A DNA stretch of 64,000 bases from Pseudomonas hygromyciniae (GTDB taxonomy: Bacteria > Pseudomonadota > Gammaproteobacteria > Pseudomonadales > Pseudomonadaceae), in the NCBI RefSeq assembly GCF_016925675.1, contig NZ_CP070506.1:5082501-5146500 (forward strand), read 5' to 3'. Below are positions 52,313 through 60,820 of this stretch, in pieces (position 1 is the first letter of the stretch; every line of letters starts with the position of its first letter). The translations under genes and the position numbers were made by a program. Under the pieces are notes generated by a model. It saw only the letters and a list, made by a program, of their open reading frames with translations. It ran no database searches and was not told where the DNA came from.

Positions 52313-52327
52313 TACCAACCGGTTAGT
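52313..52327. promoter_or_regulatory. Candidate TetR operator in the quiC/MFS spacer
   Basis: TACCAACCGGTTAGT is a partly symmetric sequence with AACCGGTT at its centre. Such sites are typical of TetR operators. It lies about 80 bases from quiC; its owner is inferred from the TetR gene nearby. Confidence 0.45.
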
Positions 52328-52332
52328 TTTAT

Positions 52333-52347
52333 GGGCGATTATCGAAC
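52333..52347 (-). promoter_or_regulatory. PcaR-like box in the quiC/MFS spacer
   Basis: On the minus strand this reads GTTCGATAATCGCCC, 14 of 15 positions of the recalled PcaR site GTTCGATAATCGCAC. It is six bases from the TetR-like site and about 100 bases from quiC. Confidence 0.65.
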
Positions 52348-52486
52348 ACAATGGCGATTGGCGAATTGACGATTTTTTAGCCACTGCGCACCATCGATTG
52401 CGCATCCAGGGCCGTTTTTTTGTCGGCACGCACCTGTGATCACGACCCAGAACACACCATAAAAATTTCAAAAACGGGTACCTCTC

Positions 52487-53821
52487 ATGCCTTCGCAAAA
52501 TTCCGCCGTGGCCCCGCGCCCCGGCAACCCGCAAGCGGCCATTGGCGACAAGATTCGCGGCGCCCTCGCCGTCGGCAAAACCCGCTGGGGCATGCTGGCC
52601 CTGGTGTTTTTCGCCACCACCCTGAACTACATCGACCGCGCCGCCCTGGGCGTGATGCAGCCGATCCTGGCCAAGGAGATGAGTTGGACGGCGATGGACT
52701 ACGCCAACATCAACTTCTGGTTCCAGGTCGGTTACGCCATTGGTTTTGTCTTGCAAGGCCGGCTGATCGACCGGGTCGGCGTCAAGCGCGTGTTCTTCTG
52801 TGCGGTGCTGCTGTGGAGCATCGCCACCGGCGCCCACGGCCTGGCGACGTCGGCAGTGGGTTTTATGGTCTGCCGCTTTATCCTCGGCCTGACCGAAGCG
52901 GCCAACTACCCCGCCTGCGTCAAGACCACCCGTCTGTGGTTCCCCGCCGGTGAGCGTGCGGTGGCCACCGGCATCTTCAACGCCGGCACCAACGTCGGCG
53001 CCATGATGACCCCGATGCTGTTGCCGCTGGTGCTGCATGTGTGGGGCTGGCAGGCTGCCTTCTTGTGCATGGCGGCACTGGGTGGGATCTGGCTGGTGTT
53101 CTGGGGCCTGAAGTACTACAACCCCGAAGACCATCCGAGCGTGAAGCAATCAGAACTGGACTACGTGCAACAGGAAGTCGAGCCGGAACAACCGCGCGTG
53201 CCTTTCAGCCGTATCCTGCGCATGCGCGGCACATGGGCCTTCGCCATTGCCTATGCCCTGACCGCCCCGGTGTTCTGGTTCTACCTGTACTGGCTGCCGC
53301 CGTTTCTCAACCAGCAATACAACCTGGGGATCAACGTGACCCAGATGGGCATCCCGCTGATCATCATCTACCTGACGGCAGACTTCGGTAGCGTGGGCGG
53401 CGGGATTCTGTCCTCGTTCCTCATCGGTCGCGGCATGCAGCCGATCAAGGCGCGCTTGCTGTCGATGCTGCTGTTTGCCTGCTGCATCGTCGGCGTGATC
53501 ATGGCTGCAGGCTCCAGCCAGCTATGGGTCGCGGTGTTTGCCATCTCCCTGGCCATCGGCGCACACCAGGCCTGGACCGCCAATATCTGGAGCCTGGTGA
53601 TGGATTACACGCCCAAGCACATGATGAGCACGGTGTTCGGTTTTGGCGGGATGTGCGCGGCCATCGGCGGGATGTTCATGACGCAGATCGTCGGCCATAT
53701 CCTGACCGTGACCCACAACAACTACACCGTGCTGTTCACCCTGATCCCGGCGATGTACTTCATTGCCCTGACCTGGATGTACTTCATGGCGCCGCGCAAG
53801 ATCCCGACGGTCGAGGTTTGA
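52487..53821 (+). CDS. MFS transporter, probably quinate/shikimate uptake
   Basis: A 444-aa transporter of the ACS (ExuT/aromatic-acid-related) MFS group with about 12 helices. It starts MPSQNSAVAPRPGNPQ and has LNYIDRAALGVMQP (helix 1 end) and the DRVGVKRVFF loop. Divergent from quiC and near the aroQ operon, it probably imports shikimate, quinate or a related hydroxy acid. The substrate cannot be read from sequence. The ribosome site is poor; ACGGGTACC lies upstream of ATG 52487. Confidence 0.85.
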   Translation: MPSQNSAVAPRPGNPQAAIGDKIRGALAVGKTRWGMLALVFFATTLNYIDRAALGVMQPILAKEMSWTAMDYANINFWFQVGYAIGFVLQGRLIDRVGVKRVFFCAVLLWSIATGAHGLATSAVGFMVCRFILGLTEAANYPACVKTTRLWFPAGERAVATGIFNAGTNVGAMMTPMLLPLVLHVWGWQAAFLCMAALGGIWLVFWGLKYYNPEDHPSVKQSELDYVQQEVEPEQPRVPFSRILRMRGTWAFAIAYALTAPVFWFYLYWLPPFLNQQYNLGINVTQMGIPLIIIYLTADFGSVGGGILSSFLIGRGMQPIKARLLSMLLFACCIVGVIMAAGSSQLWVAVFAISLAIGAHQAWTANIWSLVMDYTPKHMMSTVFGFGGMCAAIGGMFMTQIVGHILTVTHNNYTVLFTLIPAMYFIALTWMYFMAPRKIPTVEV

Positions 53822-53822
53822 T

Positions 53823-54701
53823 TCACCGCCGCCGCTGCTGCCAGGCAGCGGCCAACCCGCTCAGGCAGATCACCCCGATCCCGACCACCGTGGTCAGGTC
53901 CGGGGTGTGATTGAACACCAGCCAGCCCAACAACCCCGCAAACACGATCTGGCAATAGCCGAACGGCGCCAGCAAGGCCGGCGCAGCGAAGCGGAAGGCC
54001 TGGGTCAGCATCAAGTGCGCGGTCATGCCGCAACTGCCCAGCGCCAGCATCAACAGGCCATGGCCCAGGGTTGGCACCTCCCAGAAGAACGGCACCAGCG
54101 CGCTCATCACCAGGGTGTTGCACAGGCCGGCGAAGAAGTTGCTGGTGGTCGGGCTGTCGTACTGGCTGAGGATGCGGGTCAGCAGTTGGTAGAAGCAGAA
54201 GAACAACGCCGAGACCAAGGGCAACAACACCGCCGGGGTGAACAACTCACCGCCCGGGTGCACGATGATGAGCACCCCGACAAACCCGCAGATCACCGCC
54301 AGCCACTGGCCCCGCGTCACATGCTCGCCCAGCAGCGGCACCGACAGGGCCGTCACCAGGATCGGTGCGAGAAAGTTCACCGCCGTGGCTTCCGCCAGCG
54401 GGATGTAATGCAGGGCTGCGGTAAAAAACAGGCTGGTGCCCAGCAGGCACAAGGCCCTGGCGACCTGCAACAACGGGCGCTTGCTGCGCAGCACGCGCAG
54501 GCCCGATTGCGGCAGGAAAATCCCCGCCATCAGCAGCGTATGCACCATGTAGCGGGCCCACACCACCATCACGATGGGGTAGAAGCCAGCGAGGTATTTG
54601 GACAAGGCGTCATGGCTGGAAAACAGGAGCGTCGCCAGTACAATCAGCGCGATGCCCTTGAAGGGATGGTTGACACCGGAAAGAGGGGTGCTGAGGGTCA
54701 T
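53823..54701 (-). CDS. EamA family transporter (DMT superfamily)
   Basis: A 292-aa protein from ATG 54701 (MTLSTPLSGVNHPFKG) with two EamA repeats and about ten hydrophobic segments. Its 3' end lies 1 base from the convergent MFS gene. The longer frame adds 13 residues before the usual start. The substrate is unknown; it may export a metabolite. It is not clearly part of the quinate cluster. Confidence 0.85.
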   Translation of the reverse strand: MTLSTPLSGVNHPFKGIALIVLATLLFSSHDALSKYLAGFYPIVMVVWARYMVHTLLMAGIFLPQSGLRVLRSKRPLLQVARALCLLGTSLFFTAALHYIPLAEATAVNFLAPILVTALSVPLLGEHVTRGQWLAVICGFVGVLIIVHPGGELFTPAVLLPLVSALFFCFYQLLTRILSQYDSPTTSNFFAGLCNTLVMSALVPFFWEVPTLGHGLLMLALGSCGMTAHLMLTQAFRFAAPALLAPFGYCQIVFAGLLGWLVFNHTPDLTTVVGIGVICLSGLAAAWQQRRR

Positions 54702-54893
54702 TGAATTCTCGTGCGTGACAGGCTGAAATGACCGCCGCAAGCAGTGGCACTCAACGCGCTAATCTAGAGCGGGTGGTGCATCGGTCTCAAGAGCATAACC
54801 AAACAGCGGGCGATCAGCGCACTAAATTGCCCAAACCCAGTCCAACGCTGCACGCCAGCCTGCCATTGCACGCTTTTTAACCAAGGCCAGTCC

Positions 54894-55307
54894 ATGAAAA
54901 AATCCCTGTTGCTCCTTTCGACCCTCGCCCTGCTCAGCGCCTGCGATAAAGCCCCCGAGGCCCCGAAGCCGGCGCCGCCCTCGGTGCAGGCGACCCTGGT
55001 CCCGGAAACCCTGCCCACCGACAAATGGGTCGGCAAGTGGATCGGCGTCGAAGGCCTGCACCTGACGGTCAGCAAAGACGACAGCATTGGCCGCGGGCAC
55101 TACCTGCTGACCATACAATACGGCCTGGATGCAGATGCCTCCGGCACCTTCAAGGGCGAGGCCGGCGAAGACGGCATCATCTTCAACCGCCCCGACGGCC
55201 CGCAAGTGCTGCGCGCCGGCGACGGTGCCGCGACCGGTTTGAAATGGCTGGCAGATAAAAAAGATTGCCTGGTGGTCAATACGGGCGAAGGGTATTGCCG
55301 CGAATAA
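54894..55307 (+). CDS. Small lipoprotein of unknown function
   Basis: A 137-aa lipoprotein (MKKSLLLLSTLALLSAC; Cys17, lipobox LSAC). A proline-rich linker (EAPKPAPPS) leads to a compact beta-rich domain with WVGKWIGVEGLHLTV and GHYLLTIQYG. It ends with a possible disulfide between Cys in KKDCLVV and GYCRE. ATG 54894 follows a long spacer from the EamA gene. The function is not known. Confidence 0.78.
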   Translation: MKKSLLLLSTLALLSACDKAPEAPKPAPPSVQATLVPETLPTDKWVGKWIGVEGLHLTVSKDDSIGRGHYLLTIQYGLDADASGTFKGEAGEDGIIFNRPDGPQVLRAGDGAATGLKWLADKKDCLVVNTGEGYCRE

Positions 55308-55339
55308 CGGCCATACTCAATCACCACAACCCCGATTAC

Positions 55340-55440
55340 TGTAGGAGCGAGCTTGCTCGCGAAAGTCGTTAACGCTAACGCCGCATGCCTGGTTTAACGC
55401 GGTGCCTTTGCGTTTTTCGCGAGCAAGCTCGCTCCTACAT
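55340..55440. repeat. REPIN (GAGCGAGCTTGCTCGCGAA type)
   Basis: Arms CTGTAGGAGCGAGC and GCTCGCTCCTACA. It precedes the zinc metallopeptidase gene by 25 bases. Confidence 0.87.
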
Positions 55441-55464
55441 AACGATCATCAAGAGGATTGCCAC

Positions 55465-56352
55465 ATGCTATGGAAAAAGGGTCGGCGCAGCGACAACGTG
55501 GTCGACGCGCGTAATGACGGCGGCGGTGGCGGCGGCATGCGCTTTGGCGGCGGCAAGGGCCTGAGCCTGACCGCTATCGTGCTGATCGTCGGCATCGGCC
55601 TGCTGACCGGCCAGGACCCGATGCAGATCCTCGGGCAACTGAGCGGCCAGATGACCGAGCAAGCCCCCTCGGTCAGCCCGCAAACACGCCAGGCACCACC
55701 GGCCAACGATGAACAGGCGGACTTCGTGCGTGCCGTGCTGGGCGATACCGAAGACACCTGGGGCCAGGTGTTCCAGGAAAACGGCCTGGCCTACAAGAAT
55801 CCCAAGCTGATCCTGTTCCGTGGCCGGGTGAATTCCGCCTGCGGCGGCGCCACCTCCGCCAGCGGCCCGTTCTATTGCCCGGCCGACCAGCAGGTCTACC
55901 TGGACTTGGATTTCTTCCGGGAAATGTCCCAACGCTTCCAGGCGGCCGGGGATTTTGCCCAGGCTTATGTGATCGCCCACGAAGTGGGTCACCACGTGCA
56001 AACCCTGCTGGGGATTTCGTCAAAGATCCAGGTCGCGCGCCAGCAAGGCCGGCAGATGCAAGGCGATGGTGGCCTGCTGGTCCGCCAGGAACTGCAAGCC
56101 GACTGCTTTGCCGGGGTCTGGGCCAACCGTGCGCAAAAACGCCTGAACTGGCTGGAGCCGGGTGATATCGAAGAGGCGCTGAACGCTGCCAACGCCATCG
56201 GCGATGACCGCTTGCAGCAACAGGGCCAGGGCCGCGTAGTCCCCGACTCGTTCACCCACGGCACCTCACAACAGCGGGTCCGCTGGTTCAAGACCGGGTT
56301 TGCCCAGGGCCAGATCAGCCAATGCGATACGTTTTCGGCCAAGAGTCTGTAA
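55465..56352 (+). CDS. Neutral zinc metallopeptidase, YpfJ family
   Basis: A 295-aa protein starting MLWKKGRRSDNVVDARN. A glycine-rich stretch precedes one TM segment (about 35-55, LSLTAIVLIVGIGLL). The catalytic part has HEVGHHVQ near residue 175 and a downstream Glu in QELQADCFAGVW, as in the zincin-like YpfJ family. It should be anchored in the inner membrane with the catalytic domain in the periplasm. I use ATG 55465, which avoids a repeat-derived extension. The next gene begins immediately after the stop. Confidence 0.88.
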   Translation: MLWKKGRRSDNVVDARNDGGGGGGMRFGGGKGLSLTAIVLIVGIGLLTGQDPMQILGQLSGQMTEQAPSVSPQTRQAPPANDEQADFVRAVLGDTEDTWGQVFQENGLAYKNPKLILFRGRVNSACGGATSASGPFYCPADQQVYLDLDFFREMSQRFQAAGDFAQAYVIAHEVGHHVQTLLGISSKIQVARQQGRQMQGDGGLLVRQELQADCFAGVWANRAQKRLNWLEPGDIEEALNAANAIGDDRLQQQGQGRVVPDSFTHGTSQQRVRWFKTGFAQGQISQCDTFSAKSL

Positions 56353-57330
56353 ATGAATACACGCTGCGGGTGGCTGCTGGGCCTGCTGATCACCTGCTCG
56401 ACCGCCACCCTGGCCGCCGAGCAGGCGGTCAAGGTGATCAGCCCGGATCGATTCACCCTGCAAGCCGGCGACCTGAGCCTGGGCCTGAGCCAGGACTGGC
56501 GCCAGCCGCTGCCGCAGATCACCCGCGCGTTGATTATCGTGCATGGCCGGCTGCGCAACGCCCAGACCTACCTCAAAAGCGCCCAAGCCGCTGCGGCCCA
56601 CGCGGGGCAAAGCGCCAACACCCTGGTGATCGCGCCGCAGTTTCTCAACGACGCCGATATCCAGCGCCATCACCTGGGCGATAGCGTGCTGCGCTGGCAC
56701 CGCAATGGGTGGATGGCTGGCGAGTCGTCAATCGGCCATGGCCAGATCAGTTCCTACGGCGCCCTGGACCAGATCATCAAGCATCTGGGCAACCGCAAAC
56801 TGTTCCCGGCGCTCAAGGAAATAGTGGTCGCCGGGCATTCCGGTGGTGGCCAGGTGGTGCAACGCTTTGCCCTGACCGGCCATGACCACCCGGCCCTGCA
56901 CGCGGCGGGGATCAGCCTGCGCTATGTGATCGCCAACCCGTCGTCCTACGCCTACTTCAGCCCGCAACGCCCGGTGCAATTCGCCCCAGCCAGTTGCCCG
57001 GGGTTCAATGACTGGAAGTACGGCATGCAAAAGCTGCCGGCCTACGCCAACGGCCAAAGCCCCGAGCAACTGGAAAAAGCCTACGCCGCGCGCGAAATCA
57101 CCTACCTGCTCGGCCAGCAGGACACAGACCCCAACCATCCGGCCCTGGACAAAAGCTGCGCAGCCGAGACCCAGGGCGCCTACCGGCTGATTCGCGGGCA
57201 TAACTATTTCAACTACCTCAAGCAACGTCATCCGCAGTTGAGCCAGCGGTTGGTTGAAGTACCGGGGGTTGGGCATGACGGCGACAAGATGTTCACCTCG
57301 CCGCAGGGGCAGGCGGTCCTGTTCCGATAA
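56353..57330 (+). CDS. Secreted alpha/beta hydrolase-like protein
   Basis: A 325-aa protein with a signal peptide (MNTRCGWLLGLLITCSTATLAA). A nucleophile elbow, AGHSGGGQVV, gives the serine of the triad; a His late in the protein (GVGHDGDKMFT) is the likely third residue. The ATG directly follows the TAA of the metallopeptidase gene, so the two are translated together. Substrate unknown. The region GRLRNAQTYLKSA after strand 2 is of the PHB depolymerase/dienelactone-type hydrolases. Confidence 0.8.
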   Translation: MNTRCGWLLGLLITCSTATLAAEQAVKVISPDRFTLQAGDLSLGLSQDWRQPLPQITRALIIVHGRLRNAQTYLKSAQAAAAHAGQSANTLVIAPQFLNDADIQRHHLGDSVLRWHRNGWMAGESSIGHGQISSYGALDQIIKHLGNRKLFPALKEIVVAGHSGGGQVVQRFALTGHDHPALHAAGISLRYVIANPSSYAYFSPQRPVQFAPASCPGFNDWKYGMQKLPAYANGQSPEQLEKAYAAREITYLLGQQDTDPNHPALDKSCAAETQGAYRLIRGHNYFNYLKQRHPQLSQRLVEVPGVGHDGDKMFTSPQGQAVLFR

Positions 57331-57353
57331 TCCGTCAGACAAAACCCAATCAA

Positions 57354-57449
57354 AAATGTGGGAGCGGGCTTGCTCGCGAAAGCAGCCTGTCAGTTGATGC
57401 ATGTGCCGACTGACACACCGCTTTCGCGAGCAAGCCCGCTCCCACATTT
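57354..57449. repeat. REPIN (GAGCGGGCTTGCTCGCGAA type)
   Basis: Arms AAATGTGGGAGCGGGC and GCCCGCTCCCACATTT, nearly exact inverses. It lies between the convergent hydrolase and HAD genes. Confidence 0.87.
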
Positions 57450-57466
57450 GATTTTTGATGCTTGCT

Positions 57467-58054
57467 TTAGATCATCTGGCGTAATGCCGCGCAGTCCCTG
57501 GCGTGCCAATCGGCCAATTCCGGCCATGGGTTTTGCGGCAAGTTCACCAACACCGTCCGCGTGCCCGCCGCCCGCCCGCAATCGAGGTCGAAGCGATAGT
57601 CACCCACCATCACCATCTCGCCGGGAGCCACATCCCAGGCCTGCGCCAGCTTCAACAGGCCTCCGGGATCCGGCTTGGGCGGTGCGTCGTCGCGGCCCAA
57701 CACGTCTTCCACGGCAAAACAGTCCGCCAGGCCGATCGCCTGCAAGGTGATATGGGCCAGTTCCTGAGCATTACGCGTCAGGATCCCTAGGCGATAGCCT
57801 CGTGCCGCCAAGTCCCGCACCAATTCCACCGCGCCCGTGGCCGCCACCGAGCCCAGTGCCAGCTCGCGCTCATGTTCCAGCAACCAGGCATGTTTGGCCG
57901 CCGACTCAGCGGCAGGCAGTGCCGCCAAGTGGGTGAGAATGTCGTCGGCAGGTGGAATATCCAGAGCCACGCGGATCGCTGCGAAGTCATGCACGGCCAC
58001 GGTGAGGGTGCCGTCCATATCAAACACCCAGTGCTTAACATCCGCCAGGCTCAT
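57467..58054 (-). CDS. HAD-superfamily hydrolase (phosphoglycolate-phosphatase-like)
   Basis: A 195-aa HAD phosphatase. Motif I DMDGTL with nucleophile Asp, motif II LGILTRNAQE, motif III KPDPGGLLK and motif IV MVGDYRFDLDCG are in order. It has a small cap domain. ATG 58054 overlaps the tesB stop by 4 bases (ATGA), so the two are coupled; AAGGA lies 7 bases upstream. The substrate is unknown. Confidence 0.88.
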   Translation of the reverse strand: MSLADVKHWVFDMDGTLTVAVHDFAAIRVALDIPPADDILTHLAALPAAESAAKHAWLLEHERELALGSVAATGAVELVRDLAARGYRLGILTRNAQELAHITLQAIGLADCFAVEDVLGRDDAPPKPDPGGLLKLAQAWDVAPGEMVMVGDYRFDLDCGRAAGTRTVLVNLPQNPWPELADWHARDCAALRQMI

Positions 58055-58920
58055 GCCCAATCCTTGCGATGGCGGATCAAGCCTTCCTGCGTCACCGAGG
58101 CCACCAGTTGGCCGGCGCGGTTATACACACTGCCACGGGAGAACCCACGGGAATTGCCGGCCCAGGGACTGTCCATGGCGTACAGCAACCAGTCGTCGGC
58201 CCGCAGGTCGGCGTGGAACCACAACGCGTGGTCGAGGCTGGCCACTTGCATATCCTTCTGCCACACGGTCTTGCCATGGGGCAGCAACGAGGTGGTCAGC
58301 AGGCCGAAGTCCGAGGCATAGGCCAGCAGGTACTTGTGCAGCGCTGGCAAGTCGGCCAGAGCACCATCGGCGCGGAACCACACGTATTTGACCGGATCGG
58401 TCGGCTGCGGATTGAACGGGTCTTTCTCGGTCACCGGCCGCACTTCGATGGGCTTGGGGCACAGCAGTTTTTCGCGCATGGCTTCGGGAATCAGGTGCAC
58501 ACGCTGCTGGGTCAGTTCCAACTCCGACGGCAGGTTCTCCGGCCCCACTACCACCGGCATGGTGGTCTGATGCTCGAAGCCTTCTTCGTCGTACTGGAAC
58601 GAGGCGCTGCAGGTGAAGATCGGGTTGCCCTTCTGGATCGCCGTCACCCGGCGCGTGCTGAAACTGCCGCCATCGCGTACCCGGTCCACTTGATAGACCA
58701 CCGGCAGCGCGGCATCCCCAGGGCGCAGGAAATAGCCGTGCAACGAATGCACATGCCGCGCTTCTTCGACGGTCTGACTGGCCGCCGACAGCGACTGGCC
58801 CAACACCTGGCCGCCGAACAGTTGGCGAAAGCCCAAGTCCTGGCTGCGGCCGCGAAAGAGGTTTTCCTCAATCGGTTCCAGGGTCAGCAAATCGACCAGA
58901 TCTTCCAACACTTGGCTCAT
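58051..58920 (-). CDS. tesB: Acyl-CoA thioesterase II (TesB)
   Basis: A 289-aa double-hotdog thioesterase that hydrolyses medium/long-chain acyl-CoAs. It starts MSQVLEDLVDLLTLEPIEENLF with the TesB-typical RGRSQDLGFRQLFGGQVLGQSLSAA region; SLHGYFLRPGD and LDHALWFHADLRADDW (catalytic Asp region) follow. Length equals E. coli TesB (286 aa). Downstream HAD gene overlaps by 4 bases. Confidence 0.95.
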   Translation of the reverse strand: MSQVLEDLVDLLTLEPIEENLFRGRSQDLGFRQLFGGQVLGQSLSAASQTVEEARHVHSLHGYFLRPGDAALPVVYQVDRVRDGGSFSTRRVTAIQKGNPIFTCSASFQYDEEGFEHQTTMPVVVGPENLPSELELTQQRVHLIPEAMREKLLCPKPIEVRPVTEKDPFNPQPTDPVKYVWFRADGALADLPALHKYLLAYASDFGLLTTSLLPHGKTVWQKDMQVASLDHALWFHADLRADDWLLYAMDSPWAGNSRGFSRGSVYNRAGQLVASVTQEGLIRHRKDWA

Positions 58921-58964
58921 ACACTCTCCTCAGAGCAAAACGGTTTCTACCTTCTATTTTTCTA

Positions 58965-59065
58965 CTGTAGGAGCGAGCTTGCTCGCGAAAACACCAGAGA
59001 CGACGCGGGGTATCAGGCCCTGCGCGTTATCGTTGACGTTTTTCGCGAGCAAGCTCGCGCCTACA
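58965..59065. repeat. REPIN (GAGCGAGCTTGCTCGCGAA type)
   Basis: Left arm CTGTAGGAGCGAGC, right arm GAGCAAGCTCGCGCCTACA with one change. It lies between the GNAT and tesB genes. Confidence 0.83.
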
Positions 59066-59080
59066 AGTATTACCGCCTGC

Positions 59081-59650
59081 CTATCCGTGCAGCGTGTCCA
59101 ACCATTGGGCGCGGGTGATGCGATACAACACATGATGGCGCAGCGGATCGTCCGCCGCGAGCCTGGGGTGTTGAAAATCTGCCGTCGGATCGTAATGCAT
59201 GCCAATGGCCTGCATGACTTTCTGCGACGGCAGATTGGCCTCGGTGGTGAAGGCCACTATCTCGTCCAACTGCAAACGGTCAAAACCACAGCGCAATGCG
59301 GTCCAGGCCGCTTCGCTGGCAAAGCCCAGGCCCCAGTGCTCGCGGGCCAGGCGCCAGCCAATCTCCACCGCTGGGGTGAAGTCAGCCTCAAAGCCGACAT
59401 TCATCAACCCCGTCAGGCCGATAAACTCGCCGGTGTCCTTACGCTCAAGGGCCCACGCGCCAAACCCGTACTCGGCAAAATGCCCGCGTATTCGCCCGAT
59501 CAATGCCGCGCTTTCCAGACGATCCAGGGGGGCCGGAAAATAGCGCATCACCTGCGGATCGGCGCCCATCCGGGCAAACGCCGGCAGATCGCTGTCGCGC
59601 CATTGGCGCAGCACCAGGCGTGCACTTTCCAACTCCAGTATTGGCTCCAT
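59081..59650 (-). CDS. GNAT family N-acetyltransferase (RimJ/RimL type)
   Basis: A 189-aa acetyltransferase. It starts MEPILELESARLVLRQWRDSD, a common opening of the RimJ/RimL-like group, and carries FIGLTGLMNVG, EIGWRLAREHWGLGFASEA with the CoA-binding pattern, and FTTEANLPSQKVMQAIGM. GGAGGGGAACG precedes ATG 59650. The acceptor may be a ribosomal protein, peptide or small molecule; it is not predictable. Confidence 0.88.
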   Translation of the reverse strand: MEPILELESARLVLRQWRDSDLPAFARMGADPQVMRYFPAPLDRLESAALIGRIRGHFAEYGFGAWALERKDTGEFIGLTGLMNVGFEADFTPAVEIGWRLAREHWGLGFASEAAWTALRCGFDRLQLDEIVAFTTEANLPSQKVMQAIGMHYDPTADFQHPRLAADDPLRHHVLYRITRAQWLDTLHG

Positions 59651-59725
59651 CGTTCCCCTCCCTTGCCATGTGCGTGAGTGTACAGCGCTGTTAAGATCCT
59701 TCGCTGGTTCCTGTCAGAAATTGCC

Positions 59726-60646
59726 ATGCCTTTGCCACTGATCTACCACGACGACTACAGTCCCGAGTTCCCGGCGGATCATCGCTTCCCCATGGACAAG
59801 TTCCGCCTGCTGCGCGATCACCTGGTCGACAGCGGCCTGACTCAGGACAGCCAACTGCTGCGCCCGGCATTGTGCCCGGCCGAGGTCCTCGCCCTGGCCC
59901 ATGACCCTGGCTATATCGAACGCTATATGAGCGGTGAGTTGTCCCGCGAAGACCAACGGCGCCTGGGCCTGCCCTGGAGCGAAGCCCTGGCCCGGCGCAC
60001 CGTACGCGCAGTCGGCGGCTCTTTGCTGGCGGCCGAACAGGCCCTGGAACACGGCCTGGCCTGCCACCTGGCGGGCGGCACCCACCACGCCCATTACGAT
60101 TACCCGGCGGGCTTTTGCATCTTCAATGACCTGGCGGTGATCAGCCACTACCTGCTGGCCAGCGGGCGGGCCAACCGCGTGCTGATCTTCGACTGCGACG
60201 TGCATCAGGGCGATGGCACCGCGCGCATCCTCCACGACACGCCGGATGCCATTACCGTGTCCCTGCACTGCGAAAAAAACTTCCCGGCGCGCAAGGCCAC
60301 CAGCGACTGGGACATCCCGCTGCCCATGGGTATGGGCGATGCCGACTACCTCAAGGTGGTGGACGACGCCCTCAACTACCTGTTGCCGCTCTACCAGCCC
60401 GACCTAGTGCTGTATGACGCGGGTGTCGATGTGCACAAGGACGACGCCCTCGGTTACCTCAAGCTGACAGACGCAGGCGTCGCCGCCCGTGATGAAAGCG
60501 TGATGCGCCATTGCCTGGGCCGCGACATCCCGGTGATGGGCGTGATCGGTGGCGGCTACAGCAAGGACCGCCCTGCCCTGGCCCGCCGCCACGGCATCCT
60601 GCACCACAGTGCCCAGCGGGTATGGACGTCATCAGGTTGTCATTGA
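59726..60646 (+). CDS. Histone deacetylase family protein (acetoin utilisation-like)
   Basis: A 306-aa zinc deacetylase. The motif HHAHYDYPAGFCIFNDLAV and the metal-binding FDCDVHQGDGTA are present, and DAGVDVHKDDALG lies near the end of the core. Substrates of bacterial members are acetylated polyamines or other small molecules; not assignable here. I start at ATG 59726, discarding a 16-residue extension without ribosome site. It is divergent from the GNAT gene with about 75 bases between, an interesting acetyl/deacetyl pair by position only. Confidence 0.88.
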   Translation: MPLPLIYHDDYSPEFPADHRFPMDKFRLLRDHLVDSGLTQDSQLLRPALCPAEVLALAHDPGYIERYMSGELSREDQRRLGLPWSEALARRTVRAVGGSLLAAEQALEHGLACHLAGGTHHAHYDYPAGFCIFNDLAVISHYLLASGRANRVLIFDCDVHQGDGTARILHDTPDAITVSLHCEKNFPARKATSDWDIPLPMGMGDADYLKVVDDALNYLLPLYQPDLVLYDAGVDVHKDDALGYLKLTDAGVAARDESVMRHCLGRDIPVMGVIGGGYSKDRPALARRHGILHHSAQRVWTSSGCH

Positions 60647-60820
60647 AGTGTGGGTGCGTTACCCACAATGCCTGTGGAACGGCCTGTGGATAAGTTGAGC
60701 GTAAGCGTCTGCAAGGCACACGCCGTATAGGGTGTAGGAACGTGTACGTTTTTTGATCAGGCAGTTTCGCGGTCCTCGGGTAGAATGCTCGGCCTACTTC
60801 GCCGAACCGCAGTCACCGCC

